A DNA stretch of 64,000 bases from Furfurilactobacillus siliginis (GCF_001437435.1 NZ_JQCB01000002.1:129642-193641), one strand, 5' to 3'; positions 17,867-27,214 are shown, numbered from the stretch's first letter. A program made the numbers and translations. Notes: generated from the sequence alone by a model not told the origin.

Positions 17867-20409
17867 TGACAGCAAATGAAAATAAGCAATCTGCTGAGAC
17901 AGATTCAAGCCAAAGCCAACGCATCCTCGTGTTAGGCGATAGCGCCAATGATTTTGGTCATGAAACAGAACTTGACGCTGCAGCTTACCAAACGTTATCT
18001 GTTTTGCATCGACACAATCTTGATGCCGTCTATTTAAATGACAATCCGTATTCATTTACCATGGACAACCCTTGTGGTGCGACCGTTGTGATGGGTGACC
18101 CGACAGACCTAGGAACTGTTCGTCAGGTCATTGAAAGTGAGCACATTACAACCATTATTCCGGTAGTTGGTGGCCGTGACGCGATGCGGACAATTGAAGA
18201 ACTGATTGCGCATGATTATCTGGATGATCGGCATATAACTGTTTTAGGCGTGCCATTAACAACTGTTCGTCTTATCAATAATCCAGCTTTAATGAATCAA
18301 ACATTGCGAGAATTAAATGAACCCGTGATTCAATCACAAGTCGCTAGTTCAACTTCGGCAGCCTTTGATTTAGCCCGTGAAATTGGTTTCCCTGTGATCG
18401 TTAAATCTGTAGCACCGCGTGGCGAAGGTGATCGTGTTCTGGCAGAAAGTGCCGATCAATTGGACGATGCATTAACTGAAGCTTTTGCACGTTCGCGAAC
18501 TAATCAAGTGATTGTGGATCAAAGCATCGTGGGTTTGAAGGAGGTTTCCTTTGAGGTTCTGCGAGACGCTCGCGGTACGGAATTATTGCTTGGTGCGTTA
18601 GAGGACATGGATCCAGTCGGCATTCATGCAGCGGACTCAATTGAAATTACACCGATTCAAACATTGACTGATCGTGAGTACCAAAAACTCCGGCAGGCTG
18701 CCTTTCGTGTGGCTCGAAGACTACGAGTCGTTGGGCTCATGCACATTCAATTTGCCTTGGACCCAGTTCATGATAATTATTTCGTCATGAAGGTCGATCC
18801 TTATTACGACCGCGTTTCTAGTTTATTGGCACGGGCCAGTGGCTATCCAATTGCGTTAGTAGCCGCTAATGTCATGCTAGGTGTGTCTCTGGCTGAAGTT
18901 AAGCTCCCAAGTGGTTTTGCCAAACGAACAGCGTTGATTGAACCGGTATTAGATCATGTGGTTGTGCGTTTGCCGGTCTTTTCTTTTGACGAGGTACAGC
19001 GCCGCGGCATTACCGTTGACCGACAGTTGACCACGGTCCAAAAGTCCGTGGGTGCAACGCTTGGAATTGGCCGTTCCGTTGAGGAGGCAGTGCTAAAGGC
19101 GTTGCGGGCAGCTCACTACCACAATCGTGATTTTGCCTTCAATGCGTTAGCGAAGTTATCTGATAATGATCTGATTCAGCAATTGATTCATCCGCATGAT
19201 AACCGGATCATGTTGCTGCTGGAAGCAATTAGACGCGGCTATCAATCTGATGAACTAGCTGAATTGACACAGATGGACGAATTTTATTTCCATAAGTTAC
19301 GAAATGTTTATGAGCTAGAAGTTAGCGTGGCTGAACATCCGGGGGACGTTGACTGGTTACATCGTGCTAAATATTATGGCTTCAGTGATGGCCTGATTGC
19401 GCAACTATGGCAAACTAATGCGGATGCGGTCATGAATCAAGCGCATTCTGCTGGCATTATCCCCACCTTCAAGACATTAGAACCAACGGCCGGCGAATTT
19501 TCTGAAGCAGTTCCGTCATTTTATTCAACATATGAGCTTGAAAACGAAAGTACCCCTCAAAGCGGTGATGTCGCGTTGGTAGTCACAACGGGTGCATTTC
19601 GACTAGGCGATGGCGCAGCCGGTGAATATGTGATGACAACCGTCGTTAGTGAACTGCATCAGCAAGGTATCAAAACGGTTGTCATTAGCAATAACCCCAA
19701 TGCGCTTAGCCTCATTCCACAACTCGGTGATAAGCAATACCTCGAACCACAAGAAATTTCCGATGTTTTAGCCATCATCGAATTGGAACATCCAAAGTGG
19801 ATTTTCGTGCCTGGTAACCGACTTAAGCTAATCGGTGCTTTGCGATTGCGTCATGAGAATGTGATTGTCATTAATAAGGACAAGGCGCCTAAGTCTGCAC
19901 AGGATGGCGATCAGTATTTAACGCGAGTGGTTTTCCATACCAGTAAAATTGGTGTGGCTGACCCTCAAGAAATTGCCCAGACTGCTGTTGCACATGATCG
20001 GCAAACACTTAAAGCCTCTGAACAAGGTGTGCCAGGTATTGCTGCTGAACCAGGTGCGATGCGTCAAAGTGGCTATTATCAAACGCTTTTCTCTGCCTTA
20101 AGTGGTCATTCACGTATGGTAACGACAGCATTGCCATTTACAACCTTAGCTTTATTAAACAAGGGCACGGGTATTAATTGGGTCCGCTTATTAGTTCGAG
20201 CTCTGTTGGATAAAACAACGACGGCAGATCGACAACATTTAGAGCAAGGGGCGTTTAAAACAACGACTACCGATGACGTGGCCATGATCGACGTTGCTAG
20301 CCGACTCGATCTACGGTGGCACCCAAGTTTGCCGTTACAAGGGGTTCAATTCAAGTTAGGTGCGAAGTTACAGGTGCCGTTTCCCCGTCAGTTCGTTATT
20401 AAAGGGTAG
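17866..20409 (+). CDS. carB: Truncated, degenerate carbamoyl-phosphate synthase large-subunit homologue
   Basis: An 847-residue protein against about 1060 for active CarB. First half: preATP-grasp and ATP-grasp domains are recognisable (DPVGIHAADSI 249-259, QTLTDREYQKLR 265-276, IQFALDP 294-300), but the glycine-rich loop reads PRGEGDR (184-190) and the metal/substrate motif normally EVNPR reads KVDPY (309-313). The oligomerisation domain (about 420-550, ending FYSTYELENES) and a second preATP-grasp domain (566-660) remain. Then about 200 residues of the second ATP-grasp are missing: only its end, HSRMVTTALPFTTLALLNKG (748-767), is left, and no MGS regulatory domain follows. Neither phosphorylation site looks functional. 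The frame is uninterrupted, so this is not a fresh pseudogene. Confidence 0.85.
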   Translation: MTANENKQSAETDSSQSQRILVLGDSANDFGHETELDAAAYQTLSVLHRHNLDAVYLNDNPYSFTMDNPCGATVVMGDPTDLGTVRQVIESEHITTIIPVVGGRDAMRTIEELIAHDYLDDRHITVLGVPLTTVRLINNPALMNQTLRELNEPVIQSQVASSTSAAFDLAREIGFPVIVKSVAPRGEGDRVLAESADQLDDALTEAFARSRTNQVIVDQSIVGLKEVSFEVLRDARGTELLLGALEDMDPVGIHAADSIEITPIQTLTDREYQKLRQAAFRVARRLRVVGLMHIQFALDPVHDNYFVMKVDPYYDRVSSLLARASGYPIALVAANVMLGVSLAEVKLPSGFAKRTALIEPVLDHVVVRLPVFSFDEVQRRGITVDRQLTTVQKSVGATLGIGRSVEEAVLKALRAAHYHNRDFAFNALAKLSDNDLIQQLIHPHDNRIMLLLEAIRRGYQSDELAELTQMDEFYFHKLRNVYELEVSVAEHPGDVDWLHRAKYYGFSDGLIAQLWQTNADAVMNQAHSAGIIPTFKTLEPTAGEFSEAVPSFYSTYELENESTPQSGDVALVVTTGAFRLGDGAAGEYVMTTVVSELHQQGIKTVVISNNPNALSLIPQLGDKQYLEPQEISDVLAIIELEHPKWIFVPGNRLKLIGALRLRHENVIVINKDKAPKSAQDGDQYLTRVVFHTSKIGVADPQEIAQTAVAHDRQTLKASEQGVPGIAAEPGAMRQSGYYQTLFSALSGHSRMVTTALPFTTLALLNKGTGINWVRLLVRALLDKTTTADRQHLEQGAFKTTTTDDVAMIDVASRLDLRWHPSLPLQGVQFKLGAKLQVPFPRQFVIKG

Positions 20410-20483
20410 TTTGATTTAGACCTTTATGTATTTTACAAATTGTTCAATTGCAGTATACAGATTCGTTTGGAAGGTGGTACTAC

Positions 20484-20915
20484 ATGATCGAAAACAGCTC
20501 GTCTGTGCCAGACATGGCACAACAGGTTGCACAGTTGGCGGCCGAATTAGATCAACGTTTAAATCAACGACTAAAAGGACTCAATCTAACAGCTGGAAAC
20601 TATTTCTATCTATTGAAAATCGCAGCTAATCCCGGGATTATGCAGCGTGAGTTTAGTGAAGTGGTGCATGTTAATCCAAGCACCATTACACGTGCAGTTA
20701 ACCACCTGATCGACCAAGGGTTGGTCGACAAAAAAAGCCACCCGCGTGATGGCCGGGCGACTCGTTTGTTTTTAACATCAATGGGTGAAAAGATTGCTGA
20801 GCAGGTACAGGTCGTTGTTGACGAAGTGAATCAGCAATTGCTGACAACGACAGCACCGGCATTACCTGGTTATGAGCAAGTTGCGGTATTGCGTACACAA
20901 GTTGCCGCCTTATAA
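20484..20915 (+). CDS. MarR family transcriptional regulator
   Basis: A 143-residue winged-helix regulator. The recognition region is VNPSTITRAVNHLIDQGLVDKKSHPRDGRATRLFLTS (wing at the D-G-R-x-T-R turn). ATG at 20484 is chosen over an upstream in-frame codon because AAGGTGG lies 7 bp before it. It ends 2 bp before the convergent SDR gene and is a candidate regulator of the divergent SDR/NmrA pair through the dyad at 21716-21747; that link is inferred. Confidence 0.85.
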   Translation: MIENSSSVPDMAQQVAQLAAELDQRLNQRLKGLNLTAGNYFYLLKIAANPGIMQREFSEVVHVNPSTITRAVNHLIDQGLVDKKSHPRDGRATRLFLTSMGEKIAEQVQVVVDEVNQQLLTTTAPALPGYEQVAVLRTQVAAL

Positions 20916-20917
20916 TG

Positions 20918-21685
20918 TTAAGCGTTTTTAAATGTTGGATTATCTTTAAACAAATGCCAATTAGCGACGGTCTGTTGCTGGTTGGCTTTTTTGTCAGCGT
21001 GAAGTTGTTCTTGTGATGTCGAAAAAGTGATTTCAGGCTCATCGTTTAACAGTTGGTCAAATACCGCGTCGGCAAATTCATCTAAGTTTGACCCGTAAGA
21101 ATGGATACTTTCGCCGCCCAAAGAAGTATCAACGGCTGGTGGTAAGATTTCAAACACATGGGTCGGGAGATCTTCTAATTGTAGACGAAGTGTTTCTGTG
21201 AAAGCATGTACACCAGCTTTAGATGCTGCATAAATCGGTACCCATGCACCTGGGTTGATGACCAATCCAGAGGAAACATTAATCACCGCACCATTAGGAG
21301 CCGCCGTAATCATTGGTAAGAATAATAATGTCAAATGTAGTTGCGCTTCTAAGTTAATCGCCAATTCTTGGTGATACCAGGCCCAGTCATGGGTTAAGTG
21401 GTTAAAGTTAACCCAGTGCTGAATCCCAGCATCATTTAAAATGATGTCAAGGTCACTAAAGTTATCAGCGACCCAGTCAGCCAACTGTTGGCGTGCTTCA
21501 GCGTTGCTTAAATCAGCCTTGTACGTTTTTAAAGCGGGAACTTCAGCGGTTGCACGATCAATATTTTCTTGACTATAATCAACGGCTAGAACTTCGCTAC
21601 CATGTTTGATAAACCGCTTTGCAAAAGCCAAACCAATACCTGAAGTGCCGCCAGTGATGAGTACGTGATGATTGTCTAGTTGCAT
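20918..21685 (-). CDS. Short-chain dehydrogenase/reductase (DltE-like)
   Basis: A 255-residue classical SDR. Cofactor motif ITGGTSGIG at the N-terminus, NDAG, active-site Ser in NVSSG and the YxxxK pair in YAASKAGVHAF. Substrate unknown; DltE-like oxidoreductases are the closest description. ATG at 21685 is preceded by AAAAGGAGG. Divergently transcribed from the NAD(P)-binding protein gene across a strong operator-like dyad. Confidence 0.87.
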   Translation of the reverse strand: MQLDNHHVLITGGTSGIGLAFAKRFIKHGSEVLAVDYSQENIDRATAEVPALKTYKADLSNAEARQQLADWVADNFSDLDIILNDAGIQHWVNFNHLTHDWAWYHQELAINLEAQLHLTLLFLPMITAAPNGAVINVSSGLVINPGAWVPIYAASKAGVHAFTETLRLQLEDLPTHVFEILPPAVDTSLGGESIHSYGSNLDEFADAVFDQLLNDEPEITFSTSQEQLHADKKANQQQTVANWHLFKDNPTFKNA

Positions 21686-21715
21686 AATGAATTCCTCCTT
21701 TTGCCAAGATTGTAA

Positions 21716-21747
21716 CACAAGTTAAGTGCGCTTGCACTTAACTTGTG
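21716..21747. promoter_or_regulatory. 14-bp perfect inverted repeat, candidate operator
   Basis: CACAAGTTAAGTGC (21716-21729) and its exact complement (21734-21747) are separated by GCTT. The dyad lies between two divergent genes and overlaps the -35 region of the + strand promoter (TTGCAC 21732-21737, TACAAT 21756-21761) and, on the other side, an ATTGTA (TACAAT on -) at 21709-21714. One bound repressor could control both genes. Confidence 0.75.
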
Positions 21748-21786
21748 ATTTTTGTTACAATGAAAGCATAAAAGGAGGGTTCACTC

Positions 21787-22638
21787 ATGATTTTAGTAAC
21801 GTCTGCCGCCGGTCACACTGGCCGTCAAATTGTTTCATATCTTGTTGCACAAGGATTACCGGTTGCTGCAACGGACATCAATGAACAGGTAACAAAATTA
21901 CCAGGCATTCAAAAAAGTTTTGTTGGTGACTTAACCGATCTGAAATTTCAACAAAAAGTCGTTGATGCTGCGGATCAGATTGTTTACATTCCACCATTGT
22001 TCTCACCAGAAGAGGCTTTGATTGGTAAATCATTAGTTGATCTGGCTGCCAAAAAACAACTACAACAATTTGTCTTCATTTCCGTCACACATCCGATTTT
22101 GACCACCTTATTGCAACATGTTGCCAAACGTGATGTGGAGGAACATCTGATTTACGAAGGTATGACCTCACAATTACCATATACGATCCTACAACCAATG
22201 CACTACATGCATAACTTTGACGTGGAAACTGTCATGCGGACTGGTGAGTATAAAATGTTTTATGATATTCAGTCACCAATTGCCTACGTTGACCCGCAAG
22301 ACGTGGCTGAAGTGGTTGCAAAGGTGATCGAGGAACCTGCTAAGCATGATAAAGCTACTTATGAGTTAGTTGGCACACAGCCAATGTCACCAGTTGAATT
22401 AGTTGACCAGTTTAATGCGCTTACTGGACAACAGGCACGGGCTGAGTATATTCCTGTCGAAGACTTTTTAGACGGACTGAATATGCAGGATTTGTATTTG
22501 CGTGCTGGGTTCACGCAACTTGCTAACAGTTATACTAACTGGGGGCTTGATGGCAATTCAAACGTTCTACGGATGCTGTTGGATCGTGAACCAACGACGT
22601 TCAAAGACTATTTGACGCGTGAACTGGCTAAACTGTAG
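21787..22638 (+). CDS. NAD(P)H-binding NmrA-like oxidoreductase
   Basis: A 283-residue atypical SDR. The N-terminal ILVTSAAGHTGRQIVSYL is the glycine-rich cofactor site of the NmrA/QOR2 type, and IAYVDPQDVAEVVAKVI is the usual second signature. These proteins act as NAD(P)-dependent reductases or redox sensors. GGAGGG 7 bp upstream of the ATG. Divergent from, and probably co-regulated with, the SDR gene. Confidence 0.85.
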   Translation: MILVTSAAGHTGRQIVSYLVAQGLPVAATDINEQVTKLPGIQKSFVGDLTDLKFQQKVVDAADQIVYIPPLFSPEEALIGKSLVDLAAKKQLQQFVFISVTHPILTTLLQHVAKRDVEEHLIYEGMTSQLPYTILQPMHYMHNFDVETVMRTGEYKMFYDIQSPIAYVDPQDVAEVVAKVIEEPAKHDKATYELVGTQPMSPVELVDQFNALTGQQARAEYIPVEDFLDGLNMQDLYLRAGFTQLANSYTNWGLDGNSNVLRMLLDREPTTFKDYLTRELAKL

Positions 22639-22723
22639 CGTGCATTGCCCGGGTACCGCGTTGCCACACAAGTGCAGTAACCGCCGCTAGGATCGTTCAT
22701 TTTTGTCGTATTTCTGGGAATAT

Positions 22724-22775
22724 AAACAACCCCGTTTTAGATTACGTATTGTCGTAATCTAAAACGGGGTTGTTT
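22724..22775. terminator. Long bidirectional terminator hairpin
   Basis: A 23-bp perfect stem (AAACAACCCCGTTTTAG at its base) with a six-base loop, between convergent genes (NmrA-like + and rqcH -). Confidence 0.85.
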
Positions 22776-22865
22776 GCTTTTGCTTTAGTCGCTGGTGAAG
22801 CTGTGGTGACGCGCCAACTTTATAAGCTCAGGATAAAGGGCGATCTCAGCTATGTCGTTGTTACG

Positions 22866-24569
22866 CTATCCTTGTAGACGCTTAACTAAGTCTGTCGTTG
22901 GCGTCACGTAAGCGGTATGTTGACCTTCGTAAATAACAAAGCCAGGCTTTGCACCGTTTGGCTTGTGGATACGTTTTACGTTGACGTAATCGACAGGTAC
23001 ACTGGCTGAATCACGTGCCTTAGAGAAGTAGGCAGCTAGGCTGGCAGCCTCTTCAATGGTTTGTTCAGTTGGGTTATCACTGTGCACAATTACGTGAGAT
23101 CCAGGAATGTTCTTCACATGGAACCACAGATCGGTTTTTTTCGCTGTATGAAGCGTCAATTTATCGTTTTGCAAATTATTTTTACCAACTGAAATCAACG
23201 TGCCATCCGTCGAATGAAATTGTTCAGGTTGACTGATTTGCAGCCGTGGCTTCTTAGCGCCACGTTTCTGATGAACGCGAATATAGCCTTGTTGTTGAAG
23301 CTCTAACCGAATTTCGTTGATGTCCTTAGGACTAGCTAATTCGATTTGTGCTTGAATATTGCTGAGATAGTCAATTTCTTCTTGCGTCTTTGCCAATTGC
23401 TCCGTGACAAAGGCAACGGCGTTCTTTAACTTTTGGTAGCGATTGAAATACTTCTGCGCATTTTGTGAGGGTCCAATTTGGTTGGAAAGGGTAATTGTCA
23501 TTGGCGTGTCATTATCATAAAAGTTTGGTAGTGAGATGCTGGTCATCCCACGTTTTACCTGATAAAGATACGTCGTCAATAATTCACCTTTGATTCGGAA
23601 TTCATCGGCATGCTCAGTTTCAGCCATGGTTTGTTGTAACTTTTTAAATTTACTGCGGTTCTTCTTTAATTCGTTTCGCACGATGTGAATCAAGTTACCA
23701 GCTTGTTCGTTGACCCGTTCACGTTCAGCACGATCTTGGTAGAAAAAGTCCAGCAGAATACTCAAGCTTTCAAAGTTTTGCATACCTGTGATGGCATCGT
23801 TGATAATTGGGAAGGCGCTAAAGCTTGTTTTGTTAGACGCAAACTGATTTAGAGTTGGAATTGGATGGTTGAAGTGGTCGAAGAAAGCATCAAATAAATC
23901 TGTCACTTGCCCCGGTTCATGTAGTGCGTTGGCCAATGCATGCGCTGTGTCACTAGCAAGTCCTTGATATGTTTCTTGCAAGGCCTTCGCTAAGACGGGT
24001 GCAGCAGGATAGGTCGCAACTAGGTCAGTAACCGCTTCATGGTCAACAAATGGATTGACAGTATCTTGCGCAGGTGGGGCAATATAAGTCGCACCTGGTA
24101 GTAGCGACCGAACGCGATTTTGATCTGGATTAACATGCTTGATTAAATCGAGGATTCGATTATCGCCGCGATCAATAAGAAAGACATTACTGTGGCGGCC
24201 CATCATTTCAACAATGAGGGCAATGCTTTCTTGATCGCCCAATTCATTGCGGGCACTAAAGGTCAGTTGTACGATACGATCATTGGCAACTTGTTCCAGC
24301 TTGACCAAAATAGCGCCATCCAGGTATTTGCGTAACATCATGGTAAAATTGCTGGGTGTTGCTGGGTTTGCATAGGGGATGGTGGTGATTTGCACACGCG
24401 CATAGGTTGGGTGTGCAGATAACAGCAGTGATTGGTTATGACTGTTGTTACGAACAGTCAGCATCACTTCATTTGGATAGGGTTGTGAAATTTTAGCAAC
24501 GCGACCGCCAACTAAAGCGCTTTGTAGTTCGCTGACCATTGCGTGGGTAAAGGCGCCGTCAAATGACAT
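22866..24569 (-). CDS. rqcH: Rqc2/RqcH homologue (NFACT family, FbpA)
   Basis: A 567-residue NFACT protein, long annotated as fibronectin-binding protein. The N-terminus MSFDGAFTHAMVSELQ, the HhH/coiled-coil middle (about 280-430) and the NFACT-R domain with GKNNLQNDKLTL and DLWFHVKNIPGSHVI are all present. Bacterial RqcH binds stalled 50S subunits and adds Ala tails for degradation. ATG at 24569 is chosen: GGAGG lies 6 bp upstream and family homology starts there. A TATAAT on the - strand at 24626-24631 may be its -10. Confidence 0.92.
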   Translation of the reverse strand: MSFDGAFTHAMVSELQSALVGGRVAKISQPYPNEVMLTVRNNSHNQSLLLSAHPTYARVQITTIPYANPATPSNFTMMLRKYLDGAILVKLEQVANDRIVQLTFSARNELGDQESIALIVEMMGRHSNVFLIDRGDNRILDLIKHVNPDQNRVRSLLPGATYIAPPAQDTVNPFVDHEAVTDLVATYPAAPVLAKALQETYQGLASDTAHALANALHEPGQVTDLFDAFFDHFNHPIPTLNQFASNKTSFSAFPIINDAITGMQNFESLSILLDFFYQDRAERERVNEQAGNLIHIVRNELKKNRSKFKKLQQTMAETEHADEFRIKGELLTTYLYQVKRGMTSISLPNFYDNDTPMTITLSNQIGPSQNAQKYFNRYQKLKNAVAFVTEQLAKTQEEIDYLSNIQAQIELASPKDINEIRLELQQQGYIRVHQKRGAKKPRLQISQPEQFHSTDGTLISVGKNNLQNDKLTLHTAKKTDLWFHVKNIPGSHVIVHSDNPTEQTIEEAASLAAYFSKARDSASVPVDYVNVKRIHKPNGAKPGFVIYEGQHTAYVTPTTDLVKRLQG

Positions 24570-24708
24570 GAGCAACCTCCTTCATAAATTTAATTAACAG
24601 TATTTGATTATTTACAATGCTCTTCATTATAGCTGTCTCGAAAACACAAGGCAAAGCATAGGGTAGGCGATATCCGTAATTTTGTAACAAGACTGTCAAT
24701 AAAGTTAC

Positions 24709-24740
24709 TTGTGCAAGACAATTTAAGTATTGTATAATAC
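24709..24740 (+). promoter_or_regulatory. Promoter with overlapping dyad before a MarR gene
   Basis: TTGTGC (24709-24714) and TATAAT (24733-24738) with an 18-bp spacer. The dyad GTATTGTATAATAC (24727-24740) covers the -10, as expected for autorepression. Confidence 0.6.
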
Positions 24741-24780
24741 AAAACGGATTAAGAAAACTTTAAAGAATGTAGGTGCACGC

Positions 24781-25200
24781 ATGAAACCAAGTTTGACAGC
24801 ATTACGTGATGGTGAAAAGATTCATCGGACCAATCTTTTAGCACTCACCAAGCGCCAACAGTTGACCATTGCTGAATGGCAACTGATAGGCAATCTTGCC
24901 GCAGGGCACACCACGCAAGAACAACTAGCAGAGGCTACGGAATTGGACACATCGACGTTGAGTCGCCAATTGAAAAGCTTGGGTGCAAAAGAAATGATCG
25001 ATAAAGAGGCCACTGGTCGCGACCACCGTCAGTTGATTTATTCTGTGACCACTACCGGTCAGCAGGCGTTGACTCAGATTGATGCTGATTATGAGCAGAT
25101 GACGGCTCAAGTATTCGATAAGTGGACCGATGAAGAAAAGAACTTGCTACAAATCTTGCTGAACCGGCTGGAAACAAGTTTGACGCGGACTAACAAATAA
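24781..25200 (+). CDS. MarR family transcriptional regulator
   Basis: A 139-residue winged-helix regulator with AEWQLIGNLAAGHTTQEQLAEATELDTSTLSRQ as the HTH region and the wing GRDHRQLIYSVT. The reading frame extends upstream, but those codons overlap the TATAAT promoter, so the start is ATG at 24781. The ribosome site (GTAGGTG) is weak. Monocistronic and followed by a terminator. Confidence 0.82.
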   Translation: MKPSLTALRDGEKIHRTNLLALTKRQQLTIAEWQLIGNLAAGHTTQEQLAEATELDTSTLSRQLKSLGAKEMIDKEATGRDHRQLIYSVTTTGQQALTQIDADYEQMTAQVFDKWTDEEKNLLQILLNRLETSLTRTNK

Positions 25201-25227
25201 TTATTCAAACGCATTTTAAATAATGCC

Positions 25228-25267
25228 AGGCAGCTACCAGACGTTTTGTTTGGTGGTTGCCTGTTTT
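25228..25267 (+). terminator. Intrinsic terminator
   Basis: AGGCAGCTACCAG pairs imperfectly with TTGGTGGTTGCCT and is followed by a T-rich tract. Confidence 0.65.
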
Positions 25268-25359
25268 CATCTGTGTTAAAATTGACGAATACTTTTTAGA
25301 TTGCGTCTAATTGATTTGCGCAGTCGGATTACTTTGAATTTAAAGAGGGTCACCATATT

Positions 25360-26238
25360 ATGAAAATTGCCGTGGTTACCGACAGTACTGCTTATCTGTC
25401 ACAAGCCGAGGTTGAAGAAAACAAGATTCATGTTGTGCCGATTCCATTTATCGTGGATGGTAAAACTTTTAACGAAGGCGTTGACATTACCACCGAAGGA
25501 TTTTATCAACTACTACGTGAGTCTAAATCATTTCCCAGCACGTCACAGCCGCCTTTAGGTGAGATGCTTGATTTGTACAACCACTTAGCTGACGAAGGCT
25601 ATGATACAGTGATTAGTATTCATCTCGCTTCTACGATTTCAGGGTTCGTCGGTTCTCTGCAAGGCGCTGCCGCCGAAGTTTCCGATCGCATCAAAGTGAT
25701 TCCGTATGATTCAGAAATCACCGTCAAGTTAATGGGCTATCTTGTCTTAGAAGCTGCTCGTATGGTGCGTAATGGGCAAGATGCTGATGCAATTATTGCC
25801 CGCTTGGACGAAATGCGTACCACTATTGGCGAGTACTTTGTCGTTGATGACTTACAGAATTTAGTTCGCGGTGGTCGGTTATCTAATGCCAGTGCCTTTA
25901 TTGGATCCGTGCTAAAAATCAAACCACTGCTGACTTTTGATCCAGATAGTCACGAGATTGTGGCCTTTGAAAAGGTCCGCTCAACTAAAAAGGCATTAGC
26001 ACGTGTTGAATCGCTGTTTGCGGAAGCACAGGCGCAGGCTGATTATCCACTGCGCGGAATCGTGATTCACGGTAATGATCCAGTTGCCGCACAAACATGG
26101 CGGGATAAGTTAGCTAAGCAATTTCCTGAAATGCCGTTTGAGCTGAGCTACTTTGGTCCAGTTATTGGCACGCATTTAGGCGAAAAGGCATTAGCACTTG
26201 CTTGGATTATTGATTACCAACGCGCATATGAAGATTAG
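25360..26238 (+). CDS. DegV family fatty-acid-binding protein (FakB-like)
   Basis: A 292-residue two-domain DegV protein. The N-terminal VVTDSTAYLS contains the usual ligand Ser/Thr; FPSTSQPPLGE, ISIHLASTISGFVGS and LVRGGRLSNASAFIGSVLKIKPLL are family blocks. FakB-type DegV proteins present fatty acids to the FakA kinase for phospholipid synthesis; fakA is not in this window. A second DegV lies at 61842. Confidence 0.9.
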   Translation: MKIAVVTDSTAYLSQAEVEENKIHVVPIPFIVDGKTFNEGVDITTEGFYQLLRESKSFPSTSQPPLGEMLDLYNHLADEGYDTVISIHLASTISGFVGSLQGAAAEVSDRIKVIPYDSEITVKLMGYLVLEAARMVRNGQDADAIIARLDEMRTTIGEYFVVDDLQNLVRGGRLSNASAFIGSVLKIKPLLTFDPDSHEIVAFEKVRSTKKALARVESLFAEAQAQADYPLRGIVIHGNDPVAAQTWRDKLAKQFPEMPFELSYFGPVIGTHLGEKALALAWIIDYQRAYED

Positions 26239-26256
26239 CTATTATAATGGGCTAAA

Positions 26257-26352
26257 TTGGGAAGTTGTGAGTAAGATTCAGAACTAGCCCATGGGTTGCT
26301 TCACATCGGCAGTTAGTTTATCGTCTGCACAACGACTTGATTTGTGACCCAC
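26257..26352 (+). repeat. GTGGG-ended intergenic repeat, degraded copy
   Basis: Reads TTGGGAAGTTGTGAGTAAGA at one end and TGCACAACGACTTGATTTGT then GACCCACG at the other, in the orientation of the copy at 28883. A hairpin follows 28 bp later. Confidence 0.55.
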
Positions 26353-26380
26353 GTTTACATTATTTAAACGCGTTCATTAA

Positions 26381-26423
26381 AAATAACCTGAGACAAAAAT
26401 TCACTTTTGTCTCAGGTTATTTT
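26381..26423. terminator. Bidirectional terminator hairpin
   Basis: An 18-bp stem (AAATAACCTGAGACAAAA with its complement) between convergent genes; the apex is shared with 10565 and 51279. Confidence 0.8.
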
Positions 26424-26452
26424 TATGGCTTGTTGCGATGGCGCGGGTCAGA

Positions 26453-27127
26453 CTAGCTTTTAATAATTTGTGGAATAACTGCGATGAGAATCATGACGCC
26501 AGGTAATAGTGACCATTGCTGCAGTAACGGTACCAACAGTGCAAAGCAGGCCGCACCAATCCCAAAACTAAGCCAAATCAGAACAAGGTGTCGACTCTGG
26601 CTTAGTTTTTCCCATTGCCGATTTAGTAGCGCATCGGTCAACAAAACCGCACTCAGTCGGACGTTACCGGTCATCATGGTCGAGTTGAACGGCTGACCGT
26701 TAACAGTACGCACTGTTTGTAATTGAATGGCAGCAGCACTTGCTAACAAGCAACTGGCCGGCCAATTATCACCAAACGAATTAATGCCCATACTGATTGC
26801 TAAAAGGAACCCTTCGCCAAGAAACAGGCGTGTTATTAATCGATTAACGTCCTGGCCGGCAGTCTGATGCTGACGCCAGCGTACAAGCATGGTTGTTATG
26901 AAAAAGGCCATCAATGGGACGATTCGGTGCAGTGCGGCTAGCCAATGACCACCGACAAGGTTAACACCAAGCATAATTAAATTTCCCGATTGTAAACTCG
27001 CAAAGATGTTGCCGTGGAAGACAAAACTATCTGCTTCGATAGCGCCAGCGACGAGTGCCAATTCCATCGCTACCAGCACATTAACGCTAATTTGATGATT
27101 GCTAACTGAATCTACAGGATGCTTCAT
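26453..27127 (-). CDS. YoaK/DUF1275 family membrane protein
   Basis: A 224-residue hydrophobic protein with about six membrane helices. The blocks VAGAIEADSFVFHGNIFASLQSGNLIMLG (N-terminal third) and the NSTMMTGNVRLSAVLL segment are characteristic of DUF1275. Transport is suspected for the family but no substrate is established. Start ATG with AAAGGAA upstream. Confidence 0.85.
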   Translation of the reverse strand: MKHPVDSVSNHQISVNVLVAMELALVAGAIEADSFVFHGNIFASLQSGNLIMLGVNLVGGHWLAALHRIVPLMAFFITTMLVRWRQHQTAGQDVNRLITRLFLGEGFLLAISMGINSFGDNWPASCLLASAAAIQLQTVRTVNGQPFNSTMMTGNVRLSAVLLTDALLNRQWEKLSQSRHLVLIWLSFGIGAACFALLVPLLQQWSLLPGVMILIAVIPQIIKS

Positions 27128-27214
27128 CGCAGAGTTCCTTTCTAAAATGATTTATTTTCATCATAGCACGTGACTGCTAGTTAGCACTGGCTTAGTTTTG
27201 TCAGCAATCAATCC

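Noticed and set aside
17866..20409. Frameshifted ordinary carB
   Set aside because: The short length is not due to a frameshift: the frame is continuous, homology resumes at the end of the second ATP-grasp after an internal gap, and no missing CPS segment lies in other frames or downstream.
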